Shown piece after piece: positions 10,815-22,385 of a stretch of 64,000 nt of DNA (positions within the stretch are counted from its first letter, which is position 1; every line of letters begins with the position of its first letter). The notes beneath the pieces are model-generated. The model did not search any database, was not told the DNA's origin, and saw nothing but the letters and a program-made list of their open reading frames with translations. The stretch is taken from the NCBI GenBank assembly GCA_020796225.1, contig CM036756.1:50076363-50140362 (forward strand), given 5' to 3'. Made by a program: the position numbers and the translations under genes. This DNA comes from Arion vulgaris (taxonomy: Eukaryota; Mollusca; Gastropoda; Stylommatophora; Arionidae).

Positions 10815-11185
10815 TATTTTATAAAGCAAAAAATTACAACCATATGAAAATTCACAAACTAATTAAAGAAAAAATCTGTGATTTTGCTTTGCTTCTTGGC
10901 TTATGAAAAATGTCTTTCCATGGCCTGTTCAAAGGCAAAAAATGGTGAGATAGATTACATCATTTGAATGGGACGCATAGGCATCTCCTAGACTCCTACT
11001 TGTGCGAGTTATGTGGCATCAGCACATTAAATCTAGTTATGTTATGCGATCGACGTCATGGCACATTGGGCATTACCATTTGTGCTCTGTCCTCCGCTGC
11101 AGCAACCATCCCAAAGTCCATTTGCTCACTGTACCCATGAAAAGTTAAATCTAGTGATCTTCTGAATATTCTGAAGCATCCTGCT
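10815..11185. other. No recognisable feature
   Basis: AT-rich unique-looking sequence. I see no reading frame, repeat or splice pattern that I can support. Confidence 0.5.
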
Positions 11186-11189
11186 GTGT

Positions 11190-12150
11190 AAGAACAGATG
11201 CAGGAAACTCAGACTGGTTCACAGTCAATTCGGGTGTGAAGCAGGGCTGCGTTATGTCACCTATGCTTTTGGGATAGCTATAGACTGGATCATGCGCAAA
11301 TGCACCCAAGATTATCAACTAGGCATCAAATGGCTTAATAACAGCAGACTATTTGATCTTGATTTTGCCAATGATGTGGTCATATTGAATTCAACCACAC
11401 AAGCAACCCACAAACTAACGAGCAATCTTTGCACACTTGCAGAACAGGTTGGTCTCCAGATTAATTCTGCAAAGACCAAAATTATGGACCTCACAAACTC
11501 GACAGACAACATCGTAATAAATGGCTAAACACTAGAAAGTTGAACATTTTATATATTTGGGTAGTAAAGTGTCAAACAACAGAGACACGATGAAAGAAAT
11601 AAACTCTCGTATTGCTATAGAACTTAGTGCCTTCACTAAATTAACGAATATCTGGCAATCTCAAGACCTTAGTATATGCACAAAAGTTAAATTATTTAGG
11701 TCATGTGTGATTACTGTACTGACCTACGGTTGTGAAAGTTGGGAATCAACAAAGAAAATTGATAAGACACTGGACAGCTTTGAGAATAAATGTCTCCGAA
11801 AATTATTAAAAGTAAAATGGAGTGATTTCGTTTCTAACAACACAGTGAGAGATAGAACACACCAACAACCCGTTTCAAATATTATAAGGAAACGAAGGTG
11901 GAAATATTTAGGTCATGTTCTTAGATCAGACGAAAAGAGACTAAATCGACAAGTCCTTATTTGGTCACCAGTGGGAGACCAAAGACCACTCGTGGAAGAC
12001 CAAAGACCACTCTTCGAAGAACCATCCAACAAGAAAGTAAACTATTGGGATGTACAACCATACAAGATCTCCAACTGCTAGCAAAGAACCGCATCACATG
12101 GAGATCTAAAACCTCTGCCATATGTGCCGCCTTTGGCACAAAAGGAACAA
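11190..12150 (+). mobile_element. RTE-like LINE, family E, 3' half
   Basis: Starts in the RT core with SGVKQGCVMSPMLL near 11,230. The catalytic block reads DLDFANDVVIL near 11,360, with N replacing the first catalytic D after A. The thumb and C-terminal region follow: FRSCVITVLTYGCESWEST near 11,700, RKRRWKYLGHVLR near 11,890, and the WRSKTSAICA end near 12,105. One frame is open from 11,557 to 12,081, so decay is moderate. Same family as the minus-strand element spread over 38.4-46.7 kb. Confidence 0.75.
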
Positions 12151-12690
12151 ACTAAATAAACTAACTCGACATCTTAAACCCCATTCTTGCAGACATTTAT
12201 TACTTCTGGCCCCAGCAATAATCAACAACTTTCATAAAAAACATTGTCAGAGCCAGAAATATTCAAATTAATAATCAATGCGGATAAAAACTAGAAATAT
12301 TCAAATTACTCATAATTAACATTTCCGTCCAAACAAAGACTCGAGCCTACACCCTTAAATAGAATTTGTATAGAATTTGTGTCTGTAAATGCTAGCGATT
12401 ATTTCTAAAAATAGTACAGCAATTGCATATACCATTCTTTTGTAGTCATTTATTTATCTACAAAACAAAATATAATTCATAACAATTGATTGAAAACTAA
12501 GAAAACTAAAGCTTAATGTGCGTGTATATCCACAGAATAAAATATGAACAAAAATTAATTCGAACATAGCATGTTTTTTCAATTTGGTAGTGAATGTGTT
12601 AAGAGGATTTGAGGGAAGACTTCTTACTGGAAAGATAAGATTAGCAATATCCAACTTTAAGAACTAACTTGTTCAAAAAACTTAAATAAA
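12151..12690. other. No recognisable feature
   Basis: AT-rich intron sequence with no open frame of note. The duplicated word TAGAAATATTCAAATTA near 12,260 and 12,290 is the only local repeat seen. Confidence 0.5.
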
Positions 12691-12695
12691 TAGAT

Positions 12696-12968
12696 AGAAA
12701 GAAATGATGGTGATAGATCGGACATGTCCTCAGGGTGAGAAAAGGAAGGTGACCAAGACATGCAATGCAGTGGACATCACATGACAGCAAAAATAAGGAT
12801 GGCTCAGAAGCATATATAGGAGAACTTTTTAAGCAGAGCTCAAAGACAAGCAAAGGATTAGGTTTGAAGTAGAAAGAAAGGCACAAGATCGAATTGATTG
12901 GACATTGTTTGTCTCTGTCCTTTGTGCCTTTGGGTGCAACGAGGGCTGATGATGATGATGATGATGAG
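12696..12968 (+). mobile_element. RTE-like LINE 3' end with (GAT)n tail
   Basis: Reads GHVLRVRKGRWPRHAMQW near 12,718 and, after a frame change, DRIDW and LCPLCL-type remains of the RTE C-terminus. It finishes in about seven GAT units at 12,947-12,968, the usual simple-repeat tail of RTE-type LINEs. The polymerase core is absent, so this is a short 5'-truncated insertion. It ends 17 bases before the donor side of a host exon. Confidence 0.65.
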
Positions 12969-12984
12969 AATGACAGTCACTGAC

Positions 12985-13068
12985 CTGTTTGAGATTAATA
13001 ATATTATCCCTTTTTACTTCTTCCTGCTCCTTTTTCTGAGCCTTGAGATTAGCCAGCCTTTCTCTGAG
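12985..13068 (-). CDS. Host gene exon (LRERL coiled coil)
   Basis: Twenty-eight codons: LRERLANLKAQKKEQEEV, then KRDNIINLKQ. The acceptor TTTTCCTTCAACAG and donor CAG|GTCAGT are both strong. The exon is phase 0 at both ends and completes the block EMSIVE + LRERL from the exon at 25.7 kb, which is what makes the join convincing. The sequence is a straightforward charged helix. This is the best-defined exon of the gene together with the one at 25.7 kb. Confidence 0.75.
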
Positions 13069-13965
13069 CTGTTGAAGGAAAACTGTTAACTCATTTCCTA
13101 AAGCTATTTGAATATTTAAAGTTATATTTAAAATAGGTTTCATGTTTACTTCCATGATAAAGTTTATACTTCTTCAAAAATGTTAATAAACTACAAAAAT
13201 ACCATCAAACTGAAGAGTGCGAGACCAAAAAAAATAGGTTCTAAATTAAACTTCGCACAATGCTATATGCAAACTACTACTTTAATGTTTCAGTTGGTGT
13301 TCAACCCTTTGAACCCATTATGCTGATATGTATAGGTCTGAGATGTTAATATCTCCGACCCCTACGCACCGCTTTATAGTTCTGACAAGATTAGGTCATG
13401 ATTTGATGACAGCCGAAGATAATTTGTGCATAAGTGTGATGTCAAACATAACCCACATGTTACTATATTTGGTTTAGCAAGATGGCGGACACACAGCTGT
13501 AAAAATTTGTTGTTAAAATGTTATATTTTAAGTGTTTTCATGCTGAAAATTTCATGATAAAAAGATATGCTGAAAATTTCAATAATTTTCAGCTTCACAT
13601 GTGGACATAGCAGTTTTCGATTTAACTTTAGCAAACTGTGATTACAAAAATATTTAATAGCTGATTTCTGTTTACACTCTATTTTGACTTGAAATAAGGG
13701 CTTCATCTTCTGAAATAAACACAGTAAATAAATGTTACTTATTTATAAAAACTGATAACACTTTTCTGAATTGTGTTAATATTAATTAGTATGTAATTAA
13801 TAACTAAAACATGTTTTATGGGTTGTAGATGTATAGGATATATTCAAATTGACTGGTAAGTGATAATTTTATTCTCATTTTAGAATAACGTTTTTCCTCC
13901 TTACTAATAAATGTATTCCATTTCCCAATTTTTATTCAGAAATATTTTACCAAAGTAAATAAACA
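13069..13965. other. Intron sequence without clear features
   Basis: AT-rich and without coding signs. A palindromic word pair ATGCTGAAAATTTCA occurs at about 13,540 and 13,568. CAACCCTTTGAACCC near 13,303 resembles a piggyBac-type MITE end, but I cannot find its partner. Confidence 0.4.
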
Positions 13966-13969
13966 GAGT

Positions 13970-14100
13970 CGCCAGTGTGTTGCAGGGGCCCGCAAGAGAA
14001 GCAAAGAATTGTAACACTGCGCCCTACAAGGCATGTCGTAAGCGGCGACTAAGGTAGAGATCCGCCAATGTGCTACCGGGGCCCGTAAGAGAAGGAAAGA
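13970..14100 (+). repeat. SINE-head-like domain (GGGGCC...GTCGTAAG.GGCGACTAAGG)
   Basis: The block GGGGCCCGCAAGAGAAGC, AAAGAAT and GGCATGTCGTAAGCGGCGAC matches, with indels, the first 70 bases of the SINE at 56,211-56,465 and the 5' region of LINE G near 15,150. A second partial copy (TACCGGGGCCCGTAAGAGAAGG) starts near 14,077. It runs into the ATAAG-type pentamer tail of the LINE at 14.1 kb. No protein is encoded. Confidence 0.55.
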
Positions 14101-15095
14101 ATCTTATCTTATCTTATCTTAACCACATTTGCCGTGAAGCGTCGTGGGAGAGTTAGTTTCCTATCTTGTGCCAGGTGTGTTGCGCTTGACGTTGTCAGTC
14201 CATGCTTTCGCAGGGACTCTGAGATGTTATCTATCCATCTTGTTCTTGGCCTGCCTCGTGCTCTGCGCCCTGAGTGTCGATTATTATAGGCACGTGATGG
14301 TAGTAAATGTGGTTCCATTCTCATTAAATGGCCGAACCACTTGAATCTTTGCTTCTCGATGTACTGTATGCATGGTATAGTACCAATGATGCTTCTGATA
14401 TTCTCGTTTCTCACTCTATCTCGCCTTGTAACGTTGACAGCTTTTCGTAGACATCTCATTTCACATGTTGTAATCTTTCTTTCTTGTGTCTTAGTCAGGG
14501 GCCATGTTTGGCACTGATAGCAGAGAGTTGGAATAAATATGCAGTTTATCAGTTGTCGTTTGACTGCCATGTTAATGCTTGGATGTTTTAATAGTGGTGA
14601 CAGTCGGTATGTCACTGCATTTGCCTTCTGGCATCTAGTCTCGATTTCTCTGTCCATCTTTCCATCTGCTGTGAATATACTCCGAGATATTTGAATTCTG
14701 GAGTCTGTTGTATTTTGACATTATTCACGTGTATATTTAGTTGACCTGTTGACCTGCTTATTGTCATGACTTCTGTTTTGGAGGTGTTAATTTTCATGTC
14801 ATATTTTTCGCATGTGGCTTGCAGGGCATTTATGTGTTGTTGAAGTTTGTTTTCGTTGTTGTAAATTATACTCTGATCATCTGCAAAGAGTAGTTCGTTT
14901 ATTAAATTGTAGTTGTTATCGAGGTTGTTATCTGTCTTGGTTTCTTGCGTTATCCTGTCTATGTAAATATTGAAAAGTATAGGCGAAAGCACACATCCCT
15001 GCCTTACTCCTGATGATAATTCAAATTCGTCTGTCAGGCCGTCGCTTGTTCGTACTACGCTTGAGCATTTTGGTATAGCGCTCTAATATTGTCTA
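14101..15095 (-). mobile_element. RTE-like LINE, family F, 3' half
   Basis: On the minus strand, RT begins with LSPILFNIYIDRI (14,990) and has an intact LLFADDQSII near 14,890, then EFKYLGVY near 14,690. The second frame (14,657 to 14,109) is open for 182 codons: RCQKANAVTYRL, LCYQCQTW, RFKWFGHLMRM and RARGRPRTRWID. The 3' end is a run of AAGAT pentamers (14,101-14,120). Two frames and missing endonuclease make it a dead, 5'-truncated copy, but it is among the less decayed here. Confidence 0.8.
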
Positions 15096-15107
15096 ATAGT
15101 TGGCCCT

Positions 15108-16422
15108 GAATTCCATATTCACTTAGTATGGAAAGAATATGCAGCAATATTTACCTGCCAGGCATGTCGTAAGAGGCGACTGAGGAGGGATTGGCATTGG
15201 AGCTAGCTCCTCACCCCGTAGAAAAATTAAGCCAAAAAACTTCAACAAACATGGATAGCACAACAATACAAAATAACCTACAACCATCTGAACCAGAGGA
15301 AGGTCCCTCAACAGGGGGCAAATGATGTATCGCCGGGAAAGCCGAAAGGATCCGGTGATGCCGACTAGCCTTCTTTCCTGTTGGAAAACGGCAAGAATTG
15401 GTTGCTGAAACGTGATAACGTTGCTGGAGCAGGGCAAAACAGCCAAGCTCGCAACAGAGATGAAAAACTACAGGATAGATATTCTGTGAATCTCCGAAAC
15501 AAGATGGAAAGGGATAGACAAAATGGAACTACACACAGGCGAAATGCTGTTGTCCTCAGGGCAAAAAGAAGAAAACGCACACCATAGTAATGTAAAGGAG
15601 TTGCCCTCATGTTGTCCAAAGAAGCACAAAAAGCACTAATAGAATGGGAAACAATTGGGCCTAGAATAATAACAGCAAAATTCAGAACCAACAAAAAGAA
15701 AATTAACCTAAAGGTCATACAATGCTACGCACCAACCAATGATAGAGAACAAGCAGCTAAAGACAGGTTGTATACCAAAGTACAAAGTATTATGGACAGG
15801 AAGAAGAAAAAGATATCACAATTTTGATGGGGGACTTAAACTAACAAAAAAAACCTTCAAAACCCATGAATGTTTAAGAGTTAATATGCCAAAACCACAG
15901 GTGCCACCAGAAATAGAGCCAGCTGAAGAGGAGCTACAAATTAACTGTGAAAGACCAAGTAAAGAAGAAATAATGATGACCACAAAGGACTTAAAGGATA
16001 GAAAAGCTGCTGGGCCAGACAACATTCCAGCAGAGGCCATCAAGGCAGATAAAGATATCTCAACAGAGTTACTATACAAATTACTAGCTAAGATATGGGA
16101 GAGAGAAGAGATAACAGTAGAGTGGAAAGAAGGTCACTTGGTCAAACTACCAAAAAAAGGAGACATGCATGAATGTACAAACTATAGAGAGATAATGCTA
16201 TTATCAGTGCCAGGAAAAATACTAGACAGGATTACTATACTTGATAGACTTAAAGAGGCCATAGATAAACAACTGAGAGAAGAACAGGCAGGGTTTCGCA
16301 AGAATAGATCCTGCACATACCAGATAGCTACACAGCGCATTATAGTAGAGCAAAGCTTAGAGTGGAACTCACCACTATACATAGGTTTTGTGGACTATGA
16401 AAAGACGTTTGATAGTCTAGAT
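15108..16422 (+). mobile_element. LINE G first part: 5' UTR, endonuclease, RT start
   Basis: The 5' UTR near 15,140-15,190 carries the ACCTGCCAGGCATGTCGTAA domain also found in a SINE. Endonuclease remains follow in three frames (GAGQNSQARNRDEKLQD is a shifted frame; VIQCYAPTNDR near 15,717 and ILMGDL near 15,823). An internal deletion joins GDL directly to the linker. The frame from 15,739 is open for 240 codons: AAGPDNIPAEAI, EWKEGHLVKLPKKGDM, LSVPGKILDRI, EEQAGFRKNRSC and GFVDYEKTFDSLD. It is cut at 16,422 by a hAT insertion and resumes in frame at 20,844. Confidence 0.85.
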
Positions 16423-19400
16423 CAGCGTTTCCCAAAGTGGGCGTTACTGCCCCCCAGTGGGCGCTGAAGGGTTCTCTACCTCTCTCTATCCCCGCCTAGA
16501 CCGATGAACCAAATCTTTTCATGAATACTGCTGTTGTTTTTAGGGACTCGTCCCTCCGTATAGCTTCTCGCGAAGCTCTGTGTAATCGGGCCAGATTTCG
16601 TTTCTCAGGCCTTCTAACAACTGGCAGTCTTGCAGTATGTGCTCTGTCGTCATGTCCGCCTTTTCACAGTGACACAGGCTAGTTGTGCCAATTTTAAATT
16701 TGTTGAACATGTGGGCCCAAAGTCTATTATGACCGGTACAAAGGAGGAATATAACAACTTGTTCATATGGGATGACCATAGTACCTATCTCTGCTGCTTG
16801 GTTGTGGCTGGTCTTTCGATCATATTTTATTGTACTGCCAACCGATGGTTTTCCTGGCCTCCTCAAAGCTGATCTTGTGATCATTGTGCAGTAGTCGCCC
16901 TTCTTCTTTTGTTAGCCTGTCGGCTTCCTCGTTACCGCTTATGTTGCAGTTTGATGGTATCCATTGAATGACCATGCGTTTAAGTGAGTTTACTAGTACA
17001 CCGAGAATCGTTTTCAGCTCATTGAGTTCTGTTTTGGATGCGCTTTTTAGTGCTGTGATGACCGACAGAGCATCGTTGAATATCACGACTTTGTTGCGAG
17101 AGGCGCTTCTTCTCTCTAAGATCATTTGGACTGCTGTTCTTAGCTCCTCTGTCCGGTAGTTGTTTGAAAACTTGCCTGTGGCAATCGACTTCGTGATCTT
17201 CACTTTCTTTGAGAGTTTAAGCACTATTATTCCTTCACCATCGCTGATTACGTCCACTGCCGATCCATCGGTATACATGTGTGTCCACTCATTTTCAGAG
17301 TACTCAGTCTCTATGAATTTTTCGGTAGCCTCTCTTCTTTCGCAGTTTTCTTACTGCCCTTTCTTAAGTACACCTGGGATTGATTCCTTAATTCTGACAT
17401 ATTGATCTTCCACGGCGGGCTCTTATCAGTTGCCTGTATAAATTTTGGTTTGCACTTTGCTAAGACTGGGTGGACTTGTGTCAGTGCTATGGCACTTTTT
17501 GCAAAGCTGGTTCTCTTTAGCCTGCCCCTTCCAAGTCCATTCATCCTTTCGTACATAGGGTGGGAGTTAAGCGTTTCAATTTTTCGACAGTTTCAAAACT
17601 TTCCTGTCTCTGTGGTCTGTCATTGGTTGGAAGAATGTGATTGTTTCCATCGCCTTGATGGGCGTGGACTTCATGGCTCCTGTGATAATGCGTACTGCAC
17701 GGTTCTGACTGCTGCTCACTTTGGCGAATTGCTTGTTGGATGCACTACACTACGTGTACTCCAGGACCGGTCGCACTCTTTCAGAGTAGAGTGTTTTAAG
17801 GATTGTGCTGTTTGCTCCCCATATGGAGTCTGAAAGTTTGCGCATCATACTGAGCCTCTGTTGCGCTTTAGCCGTAGCATTGTCTATTTGGGAGCCCCAT
17901 GTCAGCCTTCGGTCTAGTGTGACTCCCAGGTACGTTGGGGTTTTGCTTTCCGGAAGATCTTGCCCGTTGACTTTAAGCTTAATTTTGTGGTTCTGTTTGT
18001 TCTGCGAGAACACAGTGTAGGTCGTTTTAGAATGTTCATGCTCCACTTTTCTGACCAGTTTGTTAAGCGTATCTTGCAATCAATTTGTTGCTATGAGCAT
18101 TGACTCCTCTCTCTCTAAGATTGCCAGATCATCAGCATACATGGCTGAGTGTACTCGCTTTGGTAGGCATGTTGATATGTCGTTGACAAAGATTAGAAAG
18201 AGGGTTGGTGAGAGTACTCCTCCCTGGGGCCTTCATGCTTGTGTACCCCTGAACTTGAACCTTTGCTGTTCTGCTCTCTAGGTCATCAAGCCATCTGTAC
18301 ATTCTCCCCTTTATACCGAGGGTTAGAAGTTTGAGCTTGAGCCCTCTTTCCAGACTGTGTTGAACGCCTTCTCCATGTCCACCAAAACTGCCAGTGTATG
18401 CTTCTTTTCTTGGAAACCATCCTCGATTTCCTAGGCGATATAGCTTACCTGATCTTCGGTAGATCGGTACCTCCTAAAGTCTCCCTATTATTCCATGAGA
18501 AACCTTTGCTCTCCAAGTGCCATGATAGCCGTTTGTTCACCATGCGTTCCGTGAGTTTGCCCGTGCAGCTTAGGAGGCTTATGGATCTGTAACTCGCCGG
18601 GTCGAGTTTGTCTTTGCCTGGTTTTAGGATGGGTACCATGATTGCTTTCTTCCATTCTCTTGGTACTATGCTTGTCCTTCACGATATGTTTAGGACGGCC
18701 AGTAGAGCTGTCCTTGCTCTAGGCCCCAAGTTTTTAAGCATCTCATTTGTGATCCCATCCTTGCCGGGCGATTTTCTGAGCTTGAGCTCCCTCAATGCCT
18801 CTTCAAGTTCGTTTCTGGTAAATATGTCCGTTAGGTGACTATCATCTTTTCTTGCCTCGCCTTGGAGGGCTCTCGCTTTTCTCTTTGTGTCATCCCGTTT
18901 GGATTTTGGTATGCTTACTCTGCTGACTTCGGCATATTTTTTCATTAGTATATTTGCGGCTTCCTCCTGAGTACATCTGGTTATCTCGCTCCAGAACTAT
19001 TGGGGGTGGGCTGGTATTTTCATCACTCTGCGCTTTTGCCAGCTTCCACAATTTATGGCCGTCCCTATCAAGGTTCAGGGATTCGGTCTTATCTACCCAG
19101 CTCTGTCGTGCTGATCGTTTGACCTCGTTTGTACCTAGCCGCTGCCGCTTTGTAAGCAGTATTGGTCGTTACTGTTTGTGCCTCTCCCGTCTCTTTCTTT
19201 GCCTTTTCATCTTGAAGCTTTTGAACCTCTGCTGTCCAGTATGGCTTGTAATCCTTCCATGTGCCTCTGGGGATGGTCTCCCGTGCCGTTTTCAGGACTG
19301 CTTCTGAGAGTTCCCATGCCAAGGATCGCATGTGTTTCTTTCGAGATTTTCAACATTGGCGTCTGACAGTACCGCATATTGTTTCCAGTTTGCTTTTTTG

Positions 19401-20835
19401 TAGTTCCACCAGGAAACCACATTTTGGCTCTGGTACAAAGTGGAGATCTACTTGCAGTTTGACAGGCCTATGGTCGCTATCTCCCAATTGCTTGGTGATC
19501 GTACGTACTGTTTTTGTGGATAGGTCATTTGTTGCAAATGCCAGATCAGGGGTGCTAGTCATATGCCACCTTCTCGAGTAGAAGGTTGGCGGATCGTCTG
19601 GGGCATTGATAAGGAACAGATTGTTCTCTATCTCCCACTCCTCGACTTCGACACGCCTACTGTTGGTTTCTTGGTAGCCCCACCTTTCTGAGTGGCTGTT
19701 GAAATCAATGACTACCATGCACGCTGTGTTATTTATTGTCATCGCCTCTAGTGATAGCGAGATATTGCTTGGGCAGTACAGGTTATACAGAAGAATCTGT
19801 GTTTCGTCACATGTGATGAGGACGCCAATAATATCTGCTGCACCGGCGCCTCCTGATGTCACATTTATTTGTTTTGCTGGAATGCCGTTTCGTACTAGGG
19901 TGTGAGGACTCCACCTTTGTGCCCCTCTCGGTCTAATCTGAAGGTTTGGTAACCTCTGATCCAGAATCTGTGTTGGGCATTTAAGTGTGTTTCTTGTATG
20001 CATGCTACATTGGCACTCTCTTCTGCAAGTCTTATTGCGAGTGCTTACATTTTTGTGATGGAGACCAGCATTCCATTGCATAATATTTAATCGCCTATGG
20101 CTAGTTTTCGCCGTTCGAACCAGTAGTTTTTTCTAATGGGCCGTGATTGCTGATTTGCCAATTTGAGGGACGCAGTAGCCAAAGGTGGCCCCTTCGAGGC
20201 ATGGGGCCCGGCACTTGTCCTGCCCGACGGATCTCCACAGGCGTAGCACCATATTGAGATTCTAAATTAAACATATTCATGAAAAGATTTGGTCCATGCA
20301 GCCTTAGCATGGGTATGCTACATCACAATGTTCAGTACCATTTGGAGCTCTAGTGCTCATCTTTCGGTGAAGTGTCCGATTTCAACCAGAGTTTACTGTG
20401 TTTGCTCTCGGTTAGCCTTTTGCTGTCCCCAGCCGAACCTACAAGGCAGCAGGCTGCTGAAGAGTTCTGGGGGGGAGCGATAGTGAGTTCAGAAGAATTT
20501 AGGGGTCTTCAGACGATTAGGGGTCGGTGGCGCCTTAAAGAAGAAATTAGTAATAAATATTTTAAAATAAATTATTTACGTGATTTTGCGATTGAATAAT
20601 CATTTTAATTCTGCATTTTAATTCATCTTATGCCCATCTTACATGATCCATTTTTTCATTAATTTTCTATTTCATGCATATAATCATTTGAAAATTGACC
20701 ATGTATTACAGAAATATATATCAATTTTCTATGTCAAAGAGAAAAAAGAGCATGTATATATGTGGGAGGGGGGTGTTGGCAAAGTTTATGCTGTGCAAAG
20801 TGTCTGCGGGCCAAAAAAAAGTTTGGGAATCTATG
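16423..20835. mobile_element. hAT element with 8 bp duplication, carrying LINE B
   Basis: The ends are CAGCGTTTCCCAAAG and, reversed, CATAGATTCCCAAAC, flanked by identical GTCTAGAT at 16,415-16,422 and 20,836-20,843. Eight-base duplications and CAG...TTCCCAAA ends are typical of hAT elements, and the central TA of the target fits the Buster-type nnnTAnnn pattern. Without the LINE inside it, the element is only about 420 bases and has no transposase, so it was non-autonomous. Removing it together with one duplication restores the host LINE G frame exactly (DSLD|RESLW). Confidence 0.85.
16476..20455 (-). mobile_element. Family A LINE copy B (endonuclease, RT, RNase H)
   Basis: Flanked by GCTGAAG(G/A)GTTCT at 16,463-16,475 and 20,456-20,468, a 13-base duplication with one mismatch. 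On the minus strand it has a reversed 5' segment (20,455-20,310), the central block (to 20,105), then ORF2: MQWNAGLHH (20,081), VVIDFNSHSE near 19,700, DSDHRPVKLQ near 19,480, KSPGKDGI near 18,765, ASYRSISLLS near 18,590, the YADD-equivalent region near 18,130, RNase H MYTDGSAV at 17,278 with GNEEADRLT near 16,920, and the knuckle LCHCEKADMTTEHILQDC near 16,640. About 90% identical to copy A by eye in RT. It keeps RNase H, which A lost. Frameshifts throughout. Confidence 0.85.
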
Positions 20836-21815
20836 GTCTAGATAGAGAGTCATTGTGGAAACTATTAAAACACTATGGAGCTCCACCCAAGATTAAACCT
20901 AATAAAGGAAACGTATGAAGGAATGAAATGCAGAGTCATACATGAGGGCCAATTGACGGAATCCTTTGAGATAAGAACGGGGTAAGACAGGGATACCTGT
21001 TATCCCCATTCCTGTTCTTGCTGGCCATAGATTGGATCATGAAATCAACAACAACAGATAACAGATGGCGAATACAATGGACACTTATGAAACAACTAGA
21101 GGACCTGGATTTTGCAGATGATCTGGCATTGCTGTCCCACAATCACGCACATATAAAAGATAAAATGAATACCCTAAATAATAAGTATCAGCAACTAGGT
21201 TTGAAAATACACAAGGGAAAGACCTAGGTCATGAGAATAAATTCAGTAAATGTTAACCAGATTATGCTAGAGGAAACATCTCTACAACATGTAGAATCAT
21301 ACACATACCTTGGTAGCAACATAGACACGAGGAAGGAACAAACAAAGGTGTCAAGATAAGAATACAAAAAGCAATGGGAAACTTTATTTCATTGAGCAAG
21401 ATATGAAGTCAAAGGAGATCAAAACAAACACAAAGCTAGGAATCTTTCAATCAAATGTGAAGTCATGTTGTTCTATGGATTGGAAACATGGAAGACAACA
21501 AAAGAAACCATAGAGAAAGAACAAAGCAGATACCAGTGGAGAAGAGCTCAGGAAGAGACGCTGGAGATGGATAGGACATACATTGAGAAGACTGACCAGA
21601 AGCATTGCAAGACAGGTACTGTTTTGGAACCCACAGGGAAAGAGAAGTAGGGGAAGGCATAGACAGATCTTCGGGAAGAGAGCTGGAGGCTGAAATCAAA
21701 AGGATAGGTAAAACATGGAAAGAGTTGGAAGGGATGGCAAGAGAGAGAAAGAGCTGTAAGACGTTTGTTGAAGACCTGTGCTCTGCTGGGAGTTGAAAAG
21801 TGAAGAAGAAGAAAT
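20836..21815 (+). mobile_element. LINE G second part: RT core to 3' end
   Basis: Resumes with RESLWKLLKHYGAPPK at 20,844, then RTGVRQGYLLSPFLFLL near 20,977, an intact DLDFADDLALLS near 21,106, YTYLGSNIDT near 21,300, and the C-terminal IKRIGKTWKELE near 21,700 and FVEDLCSAGS near 21,765. It ends in a GAAGAAGAA tail near 21,805. Frameshifts occur near 21,225 and 21,360. Confidence 0.85.
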
Positions 21816-21904
21816 AAACAGAGCGCTCAATTCTAAACATTTTGATATATGGAACATATTCCATAAAACAAAATAACAGTTTTATAACAAAACTAATAAC
21901 AGCT

Positions 21905-22140
21905 GTAAAAGATGTATGATTAAAAAGGGCTTGAAAATGTTGTTTTTGCCCTGGACCACAAGTGTTGAAGAGATCAGTATTGAAATTGGCTCAAAGAAAC
22001 AACGTGAGATTCACCAGAAACAACAATATGAAGGACAAGAAGAAACCATAACTGGTTATGGAGATATTAGTCATAATTATGACAGGAAAAAACTACATGG
22101 ACCTTTCTGTGAGCTACAAACAACAGTGAAATTTATACTA
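21905..22140 (+). mobile_element. LINE C-terminal scrap (TVKFI end)
   Basis: A frame of 75 codons ends with LHGPFCELQTTVKFIL. The same ending (QKTVKFIV, KATVKFMI) closes the RNase H-type LINEs at 51,240 (minus) and 6,650 (plus). Upstream similarity is too weak to assign a family. A PLE fragment follows directly. Confidence 0.5.
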
Positions 22141-22296
22141 TAGTTTTACAAAATACAGAAACAGTGATGATAAACAGCAACGTTTCGACCAAAAGGCCTT
22201 TATCAAGCAAACGATATAACAGGAGTGACGAAAACACTTACAAATGGATGATTACGGGAAACATTCAAACGTATCTAATGAAAATCTGGGAATGGA
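22141..22296 (-). mobile_element. Penelope-like element 3' fragment
   Basis: On the minus strand this gives the element's 3' terminal block: TTGATAAAGGCCTT, GGTCGAAACGTTGCTG and GTAAAACTA. The same block is present at 36,360, 47,790, 50,560 and 53,130. It interrupts the 3' side of LINE D copy 2. Confidence 0.7.
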
Positions 22297-22385
22297 TCCA
22301 TTGTATGAATTGTATTCTTTCCAGTCTTTCAAACAGTGAGGATGGCCATTGCATATTCAATGGTTGAAATAACCAGCGATTGATA

